DNA of 21,155 nt from JAIOTH01 sp964639335 (GTDB lineage Bacteria; Patescibacteriota; Patescibacteriia; UBA1558; S5-K13), in assembly GCA_964639335.1 (NCBI GenBank), contig CAZXCJ010000020.1:1-21155 (forward strand), written 5' to 3'. Shown here piece by piece: positions 1 through 9,100 of the stretch; the stretch's first letter is position 1; each line of letters begins with the position of its first letter. Below the pieces are notes generated by a model. That model had not been told where the DNA came from. It did not search any database and saw only the letters and a program-made list of their open reading frames with translations. The translations under genes were made by a program, and so were the position numbers.

Positions 1-16
1 AAATAATTTAACAGGG

Positions 17-45
17 TTGACAAAAATAGGCATATATGATAACAT
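17..45 (+). promoter_or_regulatory. Predicted sigma70-type promoter of the regulator gene
   Basis: A perfect -35 TTGACA (17-22) is followed after 17 bases by TAACAT (40-45), a weak -10 match. TATGAT (35-40) is an alternative but its spacing is too short. Transcription would start near 52, giving a leader of about 30 bases before the ATG at 85. The call rests on consensus matching only. Confidence 0.5.
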
Positions 46-84
46 TTAGTAAATTATTTAAATTAAACAATTTTATACAATTTT

Positions 85-1212
85 ATGGTTAAAAAATCAA
101 GCAATCAAAGCTCTGAAGATTCTATTTTAGACAAAGTTATTGCCACAGAAAAAGCAAAAAACGGCTTTGATCCTAAAAAAGTAATATCAGAGATATTAAA
201 AAACCTTAATGAAAGAGAAAAAGAAGTGCTTACTAAGCGCTATTCTTTGGATGGTGATAAAAAGGCTACTTTAGAAAAAATCGGCCAAAAATATGGCATT
301 ACTAGAGAAAGAGTTAGACAAATAGAAAATATTGCCATAAAAAAAGCTAAAGCTATTTCCGAAAAATTAGACCAAATAGAGGAGTTAAAAATTACAGCCA
401 ATAATTTATTAGATGAATATTTGGGTATTTTAGGTGAAAAAACTGTAATTAATAAAATATTGGACCCAGAAGCACAAGATTTGAAAAATTATTATATTAC
501 TAAATTTTTAATTACTAAATTATTAAATACATATTACGATATTAAAAAGGGAAACGAAGAATTTACAACCGCTTATTGTAAAAAGGATTATAATTTGGAC
601 GAATTTTATGATGCTATTAATAAAATTGTCCAAGTCTTTGAAAAAACTGAAGAGCCCGTATTAGAAAATAAATTATGGCATACTTATGAAAAAGAACCCG
701 AAATCAATTTTGTTAACGATAAAATTAATGAAGACATTCTTTTAAATTATTTAATAGTAAGTAAAAAAATTAAAAAAAATCCTTTAGGCGAATTAGGGTT
801 GGTAAATTGGAAAAGTATTACTCCTAAAAGAATGAGCCATAAAATTAAATTAATCATGAAAAATTTGGAAAGACCTCTCCATTTTAAAAAAATTGCCGAA
901 GAAATTAATAAAATGAATTTTGATAAAAAAGTTGCCCATCCGGCCACTATTCATAATGAATTAATTTTAGATGACGATTATATTTTAGTTGGTAGAGGAA
1001 TTTATGCTTTAAAAAATTGGGGCTATGAAGCCGGTAAGGTTTCTGACGTGGTCGAAAAAATTCTGAAAGAAAAAGGATCCCTATCCAAAAAAGAATTAAT
1101 TGCCGAGGTTTCTAAAAGAAAAATTGTTAAAGACACAACTATTAACTTAGCTATTGTAAATAATAAAAATATTCAAAAAGATAAATCTGGAAAATATTAT
1201 TTAGTTAAATAA
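85..1212 (+). CDS. Sigma region 4 / HARE-HTH transcriptional regulator
   Basis: Probable transcription regulator of 375 aa. Residues about 35-92 resemble sigma70 region 4: a helix with LNEREKEVL, then the helix-turn-helix ATLEKIGQKYG-ITRERVRQIE, the part that contacts -35 DNA. No region 2 or 3 is visible, so it should not melt a -10 element like a full sigma factor. Residues about 250-312 (PLHFKKIAEEIN ... HPATIHNELILDDDYILVGRGIYAL) match the HARE-HTH fold of RNA polymerase delta subunit and related proteins. A further helix-rich tail (320-375) ends the protein. It is monocistronic, with a promoter upstream and a strong terminator downstream. The architecture suggests an accessory RNA polymerase-binding factor; its target genes are unknown. 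The domain calls are solid, the role is inferred. Confidence 0.8.
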   Translation: MVKKSSNQSSEDSILDKVIATEKAKNGFDPKKVISEILKNLNEREKEVLTKRYSLDGDKKATLEKIGQKYGITRERVRQIENIAIKKAKAISEKLDQIEELKITANNLLDEYLGILGEKTVINKILDPEAQDLKNYYITKFLITKLLNTYYDIKKGNEEFTTAYCKKDYNLDEFYDAINKIVQVFEKTEEPVLENKLWHTYEKEPEINFVNDKINEDILLNYLIVSKKIKKNPLGELGLVNWKSITPKRMSHKIKLIMKNLERPLHFKKIAEEINKMNFDKKVAHPATIHNELILDDDYILVGRGIYALKNWGYEAGKVSDVVEKILKEKGSLSKKELIAEVSKRKIVKDTTINLAIVNNKNIQKDKSGKYYLVK

Positions 1213-1250
1213 ATATACAATTATTATAAAAAGCATTCAATATATGTTAT

Positions 1251-1288
1251 AATTTAATAGTGTTTTCTAACACTATTAAATTTTTTTT
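1251..1288 (+). terminator. Strong intrinsic terminator
   Basis: A perfect 14-bp stem (1251-1264 with 1269-1282) with a TTCT loop is followed by a T run to 1288. It ends the regulator transcript. The sequence ATAGTGTT recurs just downstream (about 1298-1305). A TATAAT at 1248-1253 overlaps the 5' arm but has no good -35 partner. Confidence 0.85.
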
Positions 1289-1334
1289 CAAACAAAAATA
1301 GTGTTATTTTGCTTTACACAAATAAAAACAAAAA

Positions 1335-2909
1335 ATGGAAATAATAATAGACCTTAGTAGCATAACAAAAATTCTAGGGCCCAATCCCTTTGTTAATATA
1401 GCTAACCTTTTTATAAATGGCGGCTGGGTTGTTTTACTCATATCCTTGATATGGGCTTTTTATTTTGTCTATTTACATCATAAAAGAAAACAATATGTTA
1501 AAAATACTAAATTTACCCTTTTTGCCATAGATGTTCCCAAAGATAACGAACAAACAATAAAATCAGTAGAAGAACTTTTTAATACTTTGCACGGCACAAA
1601 ACATGGAAGAACAATGTGGAATAAATATACTCAAGGCCATATACAATTATGGTTTAGTTTTGAAATAATCAGCATTGAGGGCTATATTCAATTTTTAATC
1701 CGCACTCCCTCTAAATTTAGTGCAGTTGTCAAATCTGCTGTTTATGCTCATTATCCAGATGCTGATATTACTGAAGTTGAAGACTATATGAGTTTAATAC
1801 CTATGAATGCTAATGCTGAAAATTCTAAATATAGTGGCTGGGGTATGGAATATTATTTTTTAAAACCACAATATTTACCATTAAAAACTTATCTAAACTT
1901 TGAACATGCTTTAAGTAAAATATATGTTGATCCTTTAGCATCTTTGCTGGAAATAATGGGTAAAATCGGCCCTGGAGAATTTTTAGGCATTATGATTATG
2001 GCCGAACCCATAAATAGTGATGATATAGAAAAACCCGGTAAAAAGAAAATAGCAGATATAATGGGCCAAACATCTAATTCTAAAGATAATCTTTTTGATA
2101 AAATGATTAATACCTTTTTAAAGGGAATGAATAGCCTTAGTGAGGGCGTTTATCAACTATGGGGTGATATAGAAGAAAGTTCTGAAATGTCTCCAATGAT
2201 GAAAACGCTCACTCCGGGTGAAAAAATTACTGTCGGGGCTATTGAAAATAAAATTGGAAAATTAAATTTTGAAGTAAGAATAAAATCATGCTATATAGCG
2301 CCCTGGGAAAAATTTGATGTATCAAAAGGAATTTATGGCATACAGGGAGCTTTTAAACAATTTAATGATTTAAATGCTCTTAAGGCAGAAAAAACCAAAG
2401 CTGAATATTTTTTTGTTAAAACAAGACGAAAATATTTAGTAAAAAGATTTTTAAAAAGATATACAGAACGCAATTTTTTTGAAAAAAAATACATTACTCT
2501 TTCTTCCGAAGAAATGGCCAGCATATACCATTTCCCACAAATATATGTTAGAGCCCCATTAATTAAAAAAGCGGAAACCAAAACAGTTGAGCCCCCTACT
2601 GATTTGCCTTTAGAAACTAACTTGGAATCTGAATTTATTAAAGACCAAGAAATAGCAAGAAAATTAGCAGAGCAAAAAATCATTGATTTAAATATAGACA
2701 ATAAACAATTTGAATCAAAATTTGCCAAGGACAGGGACAAGAAAAAAGAATTTAAAAAGGAATTTATAAAAAAGGAATTAGAAGAAGACAAAAAGCCACC
2801 CGCAAATTTACCTACTGCAAAACAAAAAAATAAAAAAGGAAACTTAGAGCCTGCCCGCGATCGCGGGACGCGGCCAGGACCACCACCCAATTTACCATTA
2901 GCAGAATAA
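1335..2909 (+). CDS. Membrane-anchored protein paired with HerA/VirD4-like ATPase
   Basis: Hypothetical 524-aa protein. One transmembrane segment lies near the N-terminus (about residues 31-47, WVVLLISLIWAFYFVYL), followed by a basic stretch (HHKRKQ), so most of the protein should be cytoplasmic. The body (about 55-410) is a folded region without a motif I can name. The C-terminus (430-524) is low-complexity, charged and proline-rich, with EFKKEFIKKELEED and two PPxNLP motifs. The next gene, a FtsK/HerA-type ATPase, starts 17 bases downstream, so the two are probably one operon. By analogy with conjugation and T4SS-like pairs in Patescibacteria it may be the membrane partner of that ATPase, which is inference. 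Residues about 506-516 are encoded by a GC-rich palindrome foreign to the rest of the gene. Confidence 0.65.
   Translation: MEIIIDLSSITKILGPNPFVNIANLFINGGWVVLLISLIWAFYFVYLHHKRKQYVKNTKFTLFAIDVPKDNEQTIKSVEELFNTLHGTKHGRTMWNKYTQGHIQLWFSFEIISIEGYIQFLIRTPSKFSAVVKSAVYAHYPDADITEVEDYMSLIPMNANAENSKYSGWGMEYYFLKPQYLPLKTYLNFEHALSKIYVDPLASLLEIMGKIGPGEFLGIMIMAEPINSDDIEKPGKKKIADIMGQTSNSKDNLFDKMINTFLKGMNSLSEGVYQLWGDIEESSEMSPMMKTLTPGEKITVGAIENKIGKLNFEVRIKSCYIAPWEKFDVSKGIYGIQGAFKQFNDLNALKAEKTKAEYFFVKTRRKYLVKRFLKRYTERNFFEKKYITLSSEEMASIYHFPQIYVRAPLIKKAETKTVEPPTDLPLETNLESEFIKDQEIARKLAEQKIIDLNIDNKQFESKFAKDRDKKKEFKKEFIKKELEEDKKPPANLPTAKQKNKKGNLEPARDRGTRPGPPPNLPLAE
2850..2878. repeat. GC-rich palindrome inside a coding region
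   Basis: CCTGCCCGCG (2850-2859) pairs with CGCGGCCAGG (2869-2878) with one mismatch. A perfect 14-base palindrome, CCCGCGATCGCGGG (2854-2867), is nested in it. The element is almost pure GC in a gene rich in AAA and GAA codons. It is read in frame and encodes residues with the pattern PARDRGTRPG in the variable tail. Confidence 0.75.
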
Positions 2910-2926
2910 AATAAATACTTAATATA

Positions 2927-4543
2927 ATGAATGACATCACTTTATTAGCCAAAACCGATTATAGGGGAGAATATAAAAAATTCGGTATTAGGCAGGACGA
3001 CCGCCGGCGTCATGTTTATGTTATTGGAAAAACCGGCATGGGCAAATCCTGTCTAATAGAAAACATGGTTATTCAAGATATTCAAAACGGGCATGGAGTG
3101 GCCTTGGCTGATCCCCACGGTGATTTAGTAGAAAAAATTCTTAATTTTATACCTGCCAATAGAATTAATGACGTCGTTTATTTTAATCCCTCTGACTTTG
3201 AACATCCTATTGCTTTTAATGTTTTGGAAAATGTTGACGCTACTAAAAGGCATTTAATTTCTTCCGGGCTCTTGGGTATATTTAAAAAAATCTGGGCTGA
3301 TTCCTGGGGACCACGTTTAGAATATGTTTTAAATAATGCTATTATGGCTTTATTAGAATATCCTGACTCAACTTTATTAGGTATCATGCGTATGTTGGTT
3401 AATAAAGAATATCGTCAGAAAGTTGTGCACCAAATTAGCGATCCAGTGGTCAAATCATTTTGGATAGATGAGTATGAAAAATACCCTCAAAAGTTTCAAG
3501 CCGAAGTTATTGCTCCTATTCAAAACAAAGTCGGAAGATTTTTATCTACACCTCTAACTAGAAATATAGTCGGTCAAGTTAAATCAAGTATTAATATTAG
3601 AGACATCGTTGATAACCGAAAAATATTATTAATGAATCTTTCCAAGGGTAGAATCGGCGAAGATAATTCCGCTTTATTAGGAGCAATGATTATTACCAAA
3701 ATACAATTGGCTATCATGAGTAGAGTAGATATGCCAGAAGAAGAAAGAAAGGACTTTTGTTTATATGTTGATGAATTTCAAAATTTTGCTACAGAATCTT
3801 TTGCAAACATCTTATCTGAAGCCAGAAAATATAGATTAAATTTAGTAGTGGCTCACCAGTATATAGAACAATTAGAAGAAAGTGTAGCTGCGGCTATTTT
3901 TGGAAACGTTGGTACTATAATAGTTTTTAGAGTGGGAGCTGGGGACGCCGAATTTCTAGAAAAAGAATTTTTACCCTATATAACTCAGGAGGACTTAGTT
4001 AATTTAGCAAAATACAAAATATATATTAAATTAATGATTGATGGTATTTCTTCTAATCCTTTTCAGTCCTTAACACTGCCACCGGTACCCATGCCAGAAG
4101 ATGGAGTAGAAATTATGGAAAAAGTAATTCGGGTTTCTAGAGAAAGATATACTACTCAAAGAGAAATTGTAGAACAAAAAATATTAAAATGGAGCGGAAA
4201 TTTAGAAAATGATATTGTTGGTCAAGAAGAACATTCTGAAAAAAGAAAAAATCCCACTTCTCGAAAAACAGCAAAAAAATCAGAAAACTTTAAATCAGAT
4301 GATGGATTAACAAAAACAAAATGTGACGAATGCGGCAAAGAAATTTCTGTTCCTTTTGAACCAGACGGCATTAGACCAGTTTATTGCAATGACTGCTTTG
4401 CTAAAAAGAAAGGGGAACAAGAATTAGAAAAACAAGCTAAAAAAATTACTTTAGAAGACGCCTTTAAGCCCAATAATGAAAATCCAGCGGAAGAAAAAGA
4501 TGACGATGACGAAAATTATGAACCATTACATAAAGAGAGATAA
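2927..4543 (+). CDS. HerA/VirD4-like ATPase with C-terminal zinc ribbon
   Basis: P-loop ATPase of 538 aa, of the type that couples conjugative or type IV secretion machines, or moves DNA. Walker A is GKTGMGKS (34-41), followed by ADPHGD (61-66). Walker B is LYVDEFQNF with D282 and E283. A sensor-like VVAHQYIEQL follows (about 307-316). Residues 435-465 are a charged linker. A CxxC...CxxC zinc ribbon follows (C466, C469, C487, C490, with VPFEPDGIRPVYC between). The tail is acidic. Full-length VirD4 proteins usually carry N-terminal membrane helices. This one has none, so the membrane-anchored protein encoded just upstream may supply the anchor. The ATPase fold is certain; whether the system exports DNA or protein, or does something else, cannot be told here. 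Confidence 0.82.
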   Translation: MNDITLLAKTDYRGEYKKFGIRQDDRRRHVYVIGKTGMGKSCLIENMVIQDIQNGHGVALADPHGDLVEKILNFIPANRINDVVYFNPSDFEHPIAFNVLENVDATKRHLISSGLLGIFKKIWADSWGPRLEYVLNNAIMALLEYPDSTLLGIMRMLVNKEYRQKVVHQISDPVVKSFWIDEYEKYPQKFQAEVIAPIQNKVGRFLSTPLTRNIVGQVKSSINIRDIVDNRKILLMNLSKGRIGEDNSALLGAMIITKIQLAIMSRVDMPEEERKDFCLYVDEFQNFATESFANILSEARKYRLNLVVAHQYIEQLEESVAAAIFGNVGTIIVFRVGAGDAEFLEKEFLPYITQEDLVNLAKYKIYIKLMIDGISSNPFQSLTLPPVPMPEDGVEIMEKVIRVSRERYTTQREIVEQKILKWSGNLENDIVGQEEHSEKRKNPTSRKTAKKSENFKSDDGLTKTKCDECGKEISVPFEPDGIRPVYCNDCFAKKKGEQELEKQAKKITLEDAFKPNNENPAEEKDDDDENYEPLHKER

Positions 4544-4564
4544 GCGACTCTAATCCCCGAATAC

Positions 4565-4616
4565 ATCCGAATAATCCGAATTCGGGTCATTCGGGCATTA
4601 TTTGGATAATTCGGAT
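4565..4616. repeat. Intergenic imperfect inverted repeat (REP/MITE-like)
   Basis: ATCCGAATAATCCGAAT (4565-4581) pairs with ATTTGGATAATTCGGAT (4600-4616), with one G-U pair and one mismatch over 17 positions. The 18-base loop holds further TCGGG and ATTCGGG copies, so short units related to TCCGAAT recur within about 60 bases. There is no T run, so it is a poor intrinsic terminator. It fills most of the gap between the ATPase and isomerase genes. Confidence 0.7.
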
Positions 4617-4650
4617 CGAGTTAAAATAATATATTAATATCACTTTAACG

Positions 4651-5586
4651 ATGAATATAAACAATAAAATTAGACAATTAATTCTTGACATTAAAAACCT
4701 TAAAATCCAAGGTGCTACAAATGTATGTATTGCTAGTTTGGATATTTTAAAATTAGCTTCTGAACAAAATAAAAATTTACCCTTAAAACAATTTATTTTA
4801 AAAACAAAAAAAATTGGAATTAAAACAAGCCTAATAAGAGCAACTGAGCCAATGGCTCAAAATGCTGTTAAATATGTCTTTTATAATCTAGAAAAAACAA
4901 AACTTACCAATAGCAATCAAGCCCTGCAATTAATTAATAAATATGCTGATGAGTTTATCCAATTATTGAGGCACAACAAAAATAAAATTACAAAAAATGG
5001 CCAAGCTCTTATAAAACAAAATGATAAAATTCTAACCCATTGCCACTCTTCGTCTGTTGAAAAAATATTAATTAGTTCTAAAAATAAAAAAATAGAAGTC
5101 TATAATACTGAAACAAGACCATTATTTCAAGGCAGAATCACAGCTCAAAATTTAACAAAAGCTGGGATTAAAACCACAATGTTAGTAGATTCAGCTGCTG
5201 ATTTTTTTATTTCTAAACATTCAGGCAAAAATTTAATGATGGATAAAGTAATAATCGGATGCGACTCAATTTCATGGAATGGTTCAATAGTTAATAAAAT
5301 TGGCTCTTATGGAATTGGGCTTTCTTGTAAATATAATAAAGTGCCTTTGTATATAGCAGGTAATTTATTAAAGGTTGATTCTGATAATATTGTAGATATT
5401 GAAATTAGAGAGGATTCTGAGGTTTGGCAAAAAAAAGACAAAAATCATTTCGATATTATAAATTTCGCCTTTGATTATATTCCAGCTGAATTTATTACAG
5501 GAATTATTTGTGAATTTGGAATATTAAAGCCAAATGAAGTTAAAAAAGCAGTGCTAAAAAACTATCCGTGGCTGATGAAAAAGTAG
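4651..5586 (+). CDS. Ribose-1,5-bisphosphate isomerase (eIF2B alpha/beta/delta family)
   Basis: A 311-aa protein of the eIF2B-related isomerase family. The archaeal R15P isomerase converts ribose 1,5-bisphosphate to ribulose 1,5-bisphosphate, the RuBisCO substrate, in AMP salvage. The N-terminal half is helical (about 1-120). The Rossmann-like C-terminal half shows ILTHCHSSSVEKIL with C131, ETRPLFQGR (154-162), and the signature VIIGCDSISWNGSIVNKIGSYG with D205. C131 and D205 fall where the catalytic Cys and Asp sit in the characterised archaeal enzyme. A RuBisCO gene 12 kb away in the same window supports the pathway call. Alternatives are methylthioribose-1-phosphate isomerase or a plain eIF2B-like protein; length and context favour R15P isomerase. 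It appears monocistronic. Confidence 0.72.
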   Translation: MNINNKIRQLILDIKNLKIQGATNVCIASLDILKLASEQNKNLPLKQFILKTKKIGIKTSLIRATEPMAQNAVKYVFYNLEKTKLTNSNQALQLINKYADEFIQLLRHNKNKITKNGQALIKQNDKILTHCHSSSVEKILISSKNKKIEVYNTETRPLFQGRITAQNLTKAGIKTTMLVDSAADFFISKHSGKNLMMDKVIIGCDSISWNGSIVNKIGSYGIGLSCKYNKVPLYIAGNLLKVDSDNIVDIEIREDSEVWQKKDKNHFDIINFAFDYIPAEFITGIICEFGILKPNEVKKAVLKNYPWLMKK

Positions 5587-5611
5587 AAAGTATAAAGGAG
5601 AAAGGTGGGTG

Positions 5612-5673
5612 AAAAAATAAAAAAACCTATCTGGTGCGCATAGAAAAAATCTAGAGGCGTGATAGGTATTGAT
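5612..5673 (-). ncRNA. Candidate small minus-strand RNA
   Basis: Downstream of a minus-strand promoter (5680-5708), the predicted RNA of about 60 nt folds as nested hairpins: ACCUAUC/GAUAGGU (plus-strand 5661-5667 and 5625-5631), then CGC/GCG, then UAGA/UCUA around a U loop. A run of seven U, one A and six U follows (plus-strand A run 5612-5624). The hairpin plus U tract is also the terminator. It lies antisense between the isomerase and helicase genes. No RNA family recognised. Confidence 0.5.
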
Positions 5674-5679
5674 ATGTTT

Positions 5680-5708
5680 ATTATATACATTATATATATA
5701 GTAGTCAA
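5680..5708 (-). promoter_or_regulatory. Predicted minus-strand promoter of small RNA
   Basis: On the minus strand, TTGACT (5708-5703) and TATAAT (5685-5680) are separated by exactly 17 bases, five of six plus six of six consensus positions. The predicted start is near 5673, which leads directly into the small hairpin RNA. The surroundings are AT-rich, so chance -10 matches are common. The paired -35 with correct spacing is what makes it credible. Confidence 0.55.
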
Positions 5709-5776
5709 GTAAAATTTCTATTTATAATTATTCATTATGAAAAAAATAAACTAATATATTAAATAAATTTAAATAT

Positions 5777-8700
5777 ATGTCATCAAAATTTATAACCAAT
5801 AATAAAGAGCAAAATTTAAAAAAACGTATTATTGAATTGATTAAGAACAGTGAAGAAATGCAATTTTTGGTCGGTTTCTTTTATTTTTCCGGAATCAGAG
5901 AATTATACGAAGGGTTAAAGTCAAATCCGAATATTGTAACTAAGGTTTTAGTTGGTTTAAGTGTTGATTATTCTAATTTTGGTCTGATTGAATTTTCGGA
6001 AAATGAACAACTATCAGATGAAGAAAAGACATACAAATTTTTTGAATCAATAAAAAAATCAATTAATACAGAAAATTTTGATATAAAAGAATTTTATGAG
6101 CAAGTACGTTTTTTTATTAAACTTATTCAAAAAGATAAGCTTATTATTCGTAAAACCTATAAACCCAACCATGCAAAGCTTTATCTTTTTAAACTTGATC
6201 AAAGTCAAGTCGGTAATAAAAAATTATTTATAACCGGTAGTAGTAATTTAACAAAGGCCGGACTTTCTACTCAAGATGAATTCAATGTTGAAATTGGCGA
6301 TTATGGTTTTGAAGATGCTGAAAAATATTTTGATGAGCTTTGGGGTGAAGCAGTAAAAATCACTGAATATGATGACACAAAAAAGAAACTTATTGAGATA
6401 ATTGAAAAAGATACATTGGTTAAAGAAGTTTCGCCATTTGAAGCCTTTTGTTTGGTTTTAAAAACCTACATTGATTCATTTGAGCAAAAAGAGATTGGCG
6501 AATCTTTAATCAAAATAATGGAAGAAAATGGTTATAAACCATATCAATATCAATTGGATGCCGTAAGGCAAGCACTATCTATAATTGAAAATAATAATGG
6601 TGTTATTGTGGCAGATGTAGTCGGGCTTGGAAAAACTATTATTGCTTGCGCCATAGCCAAACAACTCAAGAAACGAGGCATTGTTATTTGCCCGCCCGGA
6701 ATTATCGGTGATAGAAATAAAAATTCTGGGTGGAAAAAATATCTTGAAGAATTCGGGCTTTATGATTGGGAAGTATGGTCTCGTGGTGATTTAAAAAATA
6801 CCCTGGAATTTGTTAAAAAAGCAAAAGATCTTGAGGTTGTAATTGTTGATGAGGTTCATTGGTTTAGAAATCAAGACACAAAAAATTATGAACTTCTAAA
6901 AAATATTTGCCGAGAGAAACAAGTCGTTTTGCTAACCGCTACTCCATTTAACAATCGCCCCGGAGACATTCTTGCTCTGCTTAAGTTATTTATTACGCCT
7001 AAAAAATCATCTATTACTTTGGAAAGCAATCTTGTTGATCAATTCAAGGGTTTTAAGGGCATCTTTGACCGTCTTGGTTTTATAAAGAAGCACTGGAATT
7101 CGTCAGATAATACAAAAAGAGCTAAGGCGCAAAATTATTACAAAGGATTATTTGAAGAGGATAAAATAGATTTGAAAAAAGTAGCCGGAAAAGCACGTTA
7201 TCTCGCAAAGCAAATAAGAAATGTTATTGAACCAGTGACAATCAGGCGTAATCGTTTGGATTTACAAAATAATCCGTTTTATAAAAATGAGGTAGAAAAT
7301 CTTTCAGAGGTGGCAAATCCTCAAGAATGGTTTTTTGAATTAACCAAAGAACAGTTGGAATTTTATACTGAAATTATTGAAAATTATTTTGGCGATCCAG
7401 ATGGTGGTGGAAGATTTAAAGGAGCTATTTATCGCCCTTTTGAATATGAAAAAGGTATTAAAGAAGAAATGAGCGAAGATGATAATCGTCAATTCCAACA
7501 ACAACGAAACTTGTTTGACTTTATGCGACGATTATTGGTTAAGCGTTTTGAAAGTTCCTTTGGCTCATTTGAACAAAGTATTGAAAATTTCAAAAAAATT
7601 ACTAGAGATAGCCAAAAATTTATTAATAAAACCGATGAGTATATTTTAGATCGCACTCTCTTAGAAAAGATCTATGAACTCGATGCTGATGAAATTGAAA
7701 AGTATTTACTTGAGTACGAAGAAAAAATTAATAAAGGAGAATATCCAAAAAATCATAAGCGTTATAAGCTTAAAGATTTTAAGTATAAGGATAAGTTTAT
7801 TTTTGATCTGGAATCAGATTTGAAATTATATGATGAAATCTTATCTAAATTATCCGAGCTGGATTTGGTAAAAAACGATCCAAAAACAGCTTGTCTTGTT
7901 GAACACATAAAAGAAGAATTTGCCAAAAAACCAAATAAGGGCGAACCCAAACGAAAAATTATTATATTTTCCGAATATATTGATACAGTGCGTTATTTAG
8001 AGAAAGCGCTGGAAAAACACTATAGCGACAAAATGTTGGTAGTTGCAGGTAATTTATCAGCATCGAAGATAACTCAAATTAACAAAAACTTTGACGTGTC
8101 ATATCCAGATCAAGAGAATGATTTTGAATTATTGTTGTCTTCTGACAAGATTTCGGAAGGTTTTAATCTTAATCGCGCCGGTATGGTCATCAATTACGAC
8201 ATTCCGTGGAATCCGGTGCGTGTTATTCAGCGATTGGGGCGCATCAACCGTATTAGCAAAAAGGTTTTTAGCGAGCTTTATATCGTGAACTTCTTTCCGT
8301 CCGAAAAAGGCGCAGAGCTGGTGCAATCCCGCGAAATAGCCGCTAACAAGATGTTCCTTATCCATACCGCGTTGGGCGAAGATTCAAAGATTTTTGATAT
8401 AGACGAAGAGCCGACTCCAGCTGGTTTATTTAATCGTGTTCAACAAAATCCTGATAAGTTGGAAGAAGAAAGTTTTTATACCAAAGCGCTTAATGAATTT
8501 TTAAAAATAAAGAAGAAAAAACCGGAATTAATAGAAAGCCTCAAAAAATTTCCGCCAAGGATCAAGGTTGCAAAGCAAGGCAAAGAAAATGAGCTTTTAG
8601 TATTTTTTAAAAAGGGCCGATTATATGTTAGTGGCGCTCAAACAGATATGGAAAAAATAGAGCCATACCAAACTGTTTTTGAAGATGTGTTTGAAAAAGT

Positions 8701-9100
8701 AGTATGCACATCAGAAGAGAAGATGCTTAATTGGAATACAGATAAATTTTGGCAAGCCTATGTGGCAATTCAAAATTATAAAGATTTTCGTTTAGGTACA
8801 ACCAGCGAGCAGAGCCTAGAAATGAAAGCCTTAAACAATCTAGATTTTCTAATCAGAAATAATAATGAAAAACTGATGCCTCACAAGGATTTTTTACGAA
8901 CGCTTAAAGAAGATATTTTGAGTTATGGCACTTTGGCTGATTATACTTTGCGCCGGATTGCCAATTTTAAAGAAGACCGTATTAAAGACATTTATGAATT
9001 AAAAGATGAGATAGGAGAGGATTATTTGATTAAAGAAAAAAATCGTCAGAAAGACCAGAAAAAGGAAATTATTATAGCCATTGAGAATAAAAAACTATGA
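5777..9100 (+). CDS. PLD-nuclease/SNF2-type helicase of a restriction-like system
   Basis: A 1107-aa two-module protein. Residues about 1-195 are a phospholipase D-superfamily domain: NHAKLYLF gives the HxK pair (H132, K134), then GSSNLTKAGL (154-163) and an acidic pair downstream. Such domains act as nucleases in several defence systems. Residues about 250-850 are an SF2/SNF2 helicase: YQYQLDAVRQAL (Q-motif region), ADVVGLGKT (Walker A, 279-287), DEVH (358-361), TATPFNN (387-393), SEGFNL, and QRLGRINR (818-825, motif VI). The remaining C-terminal region is unassigned. Only one HxK motif is seen, so the PLD active site would form by dimerisation. Its stop overlaps the methylase start as ATGA, so the two are translationally coupled. 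It probably translocates on DNA and cleaves unmodified foreign DNA with its partner, which is inference. Related combinations are known in DISARM and type ISP enzymes, but this fusion differs from both. Confidence 0.85.
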   Translation: MSSKFITNNKEQNLKKRIIELIKNSEEMQFLVGFFYFSGIRELYEGLKSNPNIVTKVLVGLSVDYSNFGLIEFSENEQLSDEEKTYKFFESIKKSINTENFDIKEFYEQVRFFIKLIQKDKLIIRKTYKPNHAKLYLFKLDQSQVGNKKLFITGSSNLTKAGLSTQDEFNVEIGDYGFEDAEKYFDELWGEAVKITEYDDTKKKLIEIIEKDTLVKEVSPFEAFCLVLKTYIDSFEQKEIGESLIKIMEENGYKPYQYQLDAVRQALSIIENNNGVIVADVVGLGKTIIACAIAKQLKKRGIVICPPGIIGDRNKNSGWKKYLEEFGLYDWEVWSRGDLKNTLEFVKKAKDLEVVIVDEVHWFRNQDTKNYELLKNICREKQVVLLTATPFNNRPGDILALLKLFITPKKSSITLESNLVDQFKGFKGIFDRLGFIKKHWNSSDNTKRAKAQNYYKGLFEEDKIDLKKVAGKARYLAKQIRNVIEPVTIRRNRLDLQNNPFYKNEVENLSEVANPQEWFFELTKEQLEFYTEIIENYFGDPDGGGRFKGAIYRPFEYEKGIKEEMSEDDNRQFQQQRNLFDFMRRLLVKRFESSFGSFEQSIENFKKITRDSQKFINKTDEYILDRTLLEKIYELDADEIEKYLLEYEEKINKGEYPKNHKRYKLKDFKYKDKFIFDLESDLKLYDEILSKLSELDLVKNDPKTACLVEHIKEEFAKKPNKGEPKRKIIIFSEYIDTVRYLEKALEKHYSDKMLVVAGNLSASKITQINKNFDVSYPDQENDFELLLSSDKISEGFNLNRAGMVINYDIPWNPVRVIQRLGRINRISKKVFSELYIVNFFPSEKGAELVQSREIAANKMFLIHTALGEDSKIFDIDEEPTPAGLFNRVQQNPDKLEEESFYTKALNEFLKIKKKKPELIESLKKFPPRIKVAKQGKENELLVFFKKGRLYVSGAQTDMEKIEPYQTVFEDVFEKVVCTSEEKMLNWNTDKFWQAYVAIQNYKDFRLGTTSEQSLEMKALNNLDFLIRNNNEKLMPHKDFLRTLKEDILSYGTLADYTLRRIANFKEDRIKDIYELKDEIGEDYLIKEKNRQKDQKKEIIIAIENKKL

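Noticed and set aside
1225..1253. Promoter with TATAAT at 1248 for the 1335 gene.
   Set aside because: No reasonable -35 at proper spacing, and the -10 lies in the 5' arm of a strong terminator.
8091..8288. A 65-aa plus-strand frame inside the helicase gene.
   Set aside because: It overlaps the conserved motif V-VI region of the helicase in another frame and has no signal of its own.
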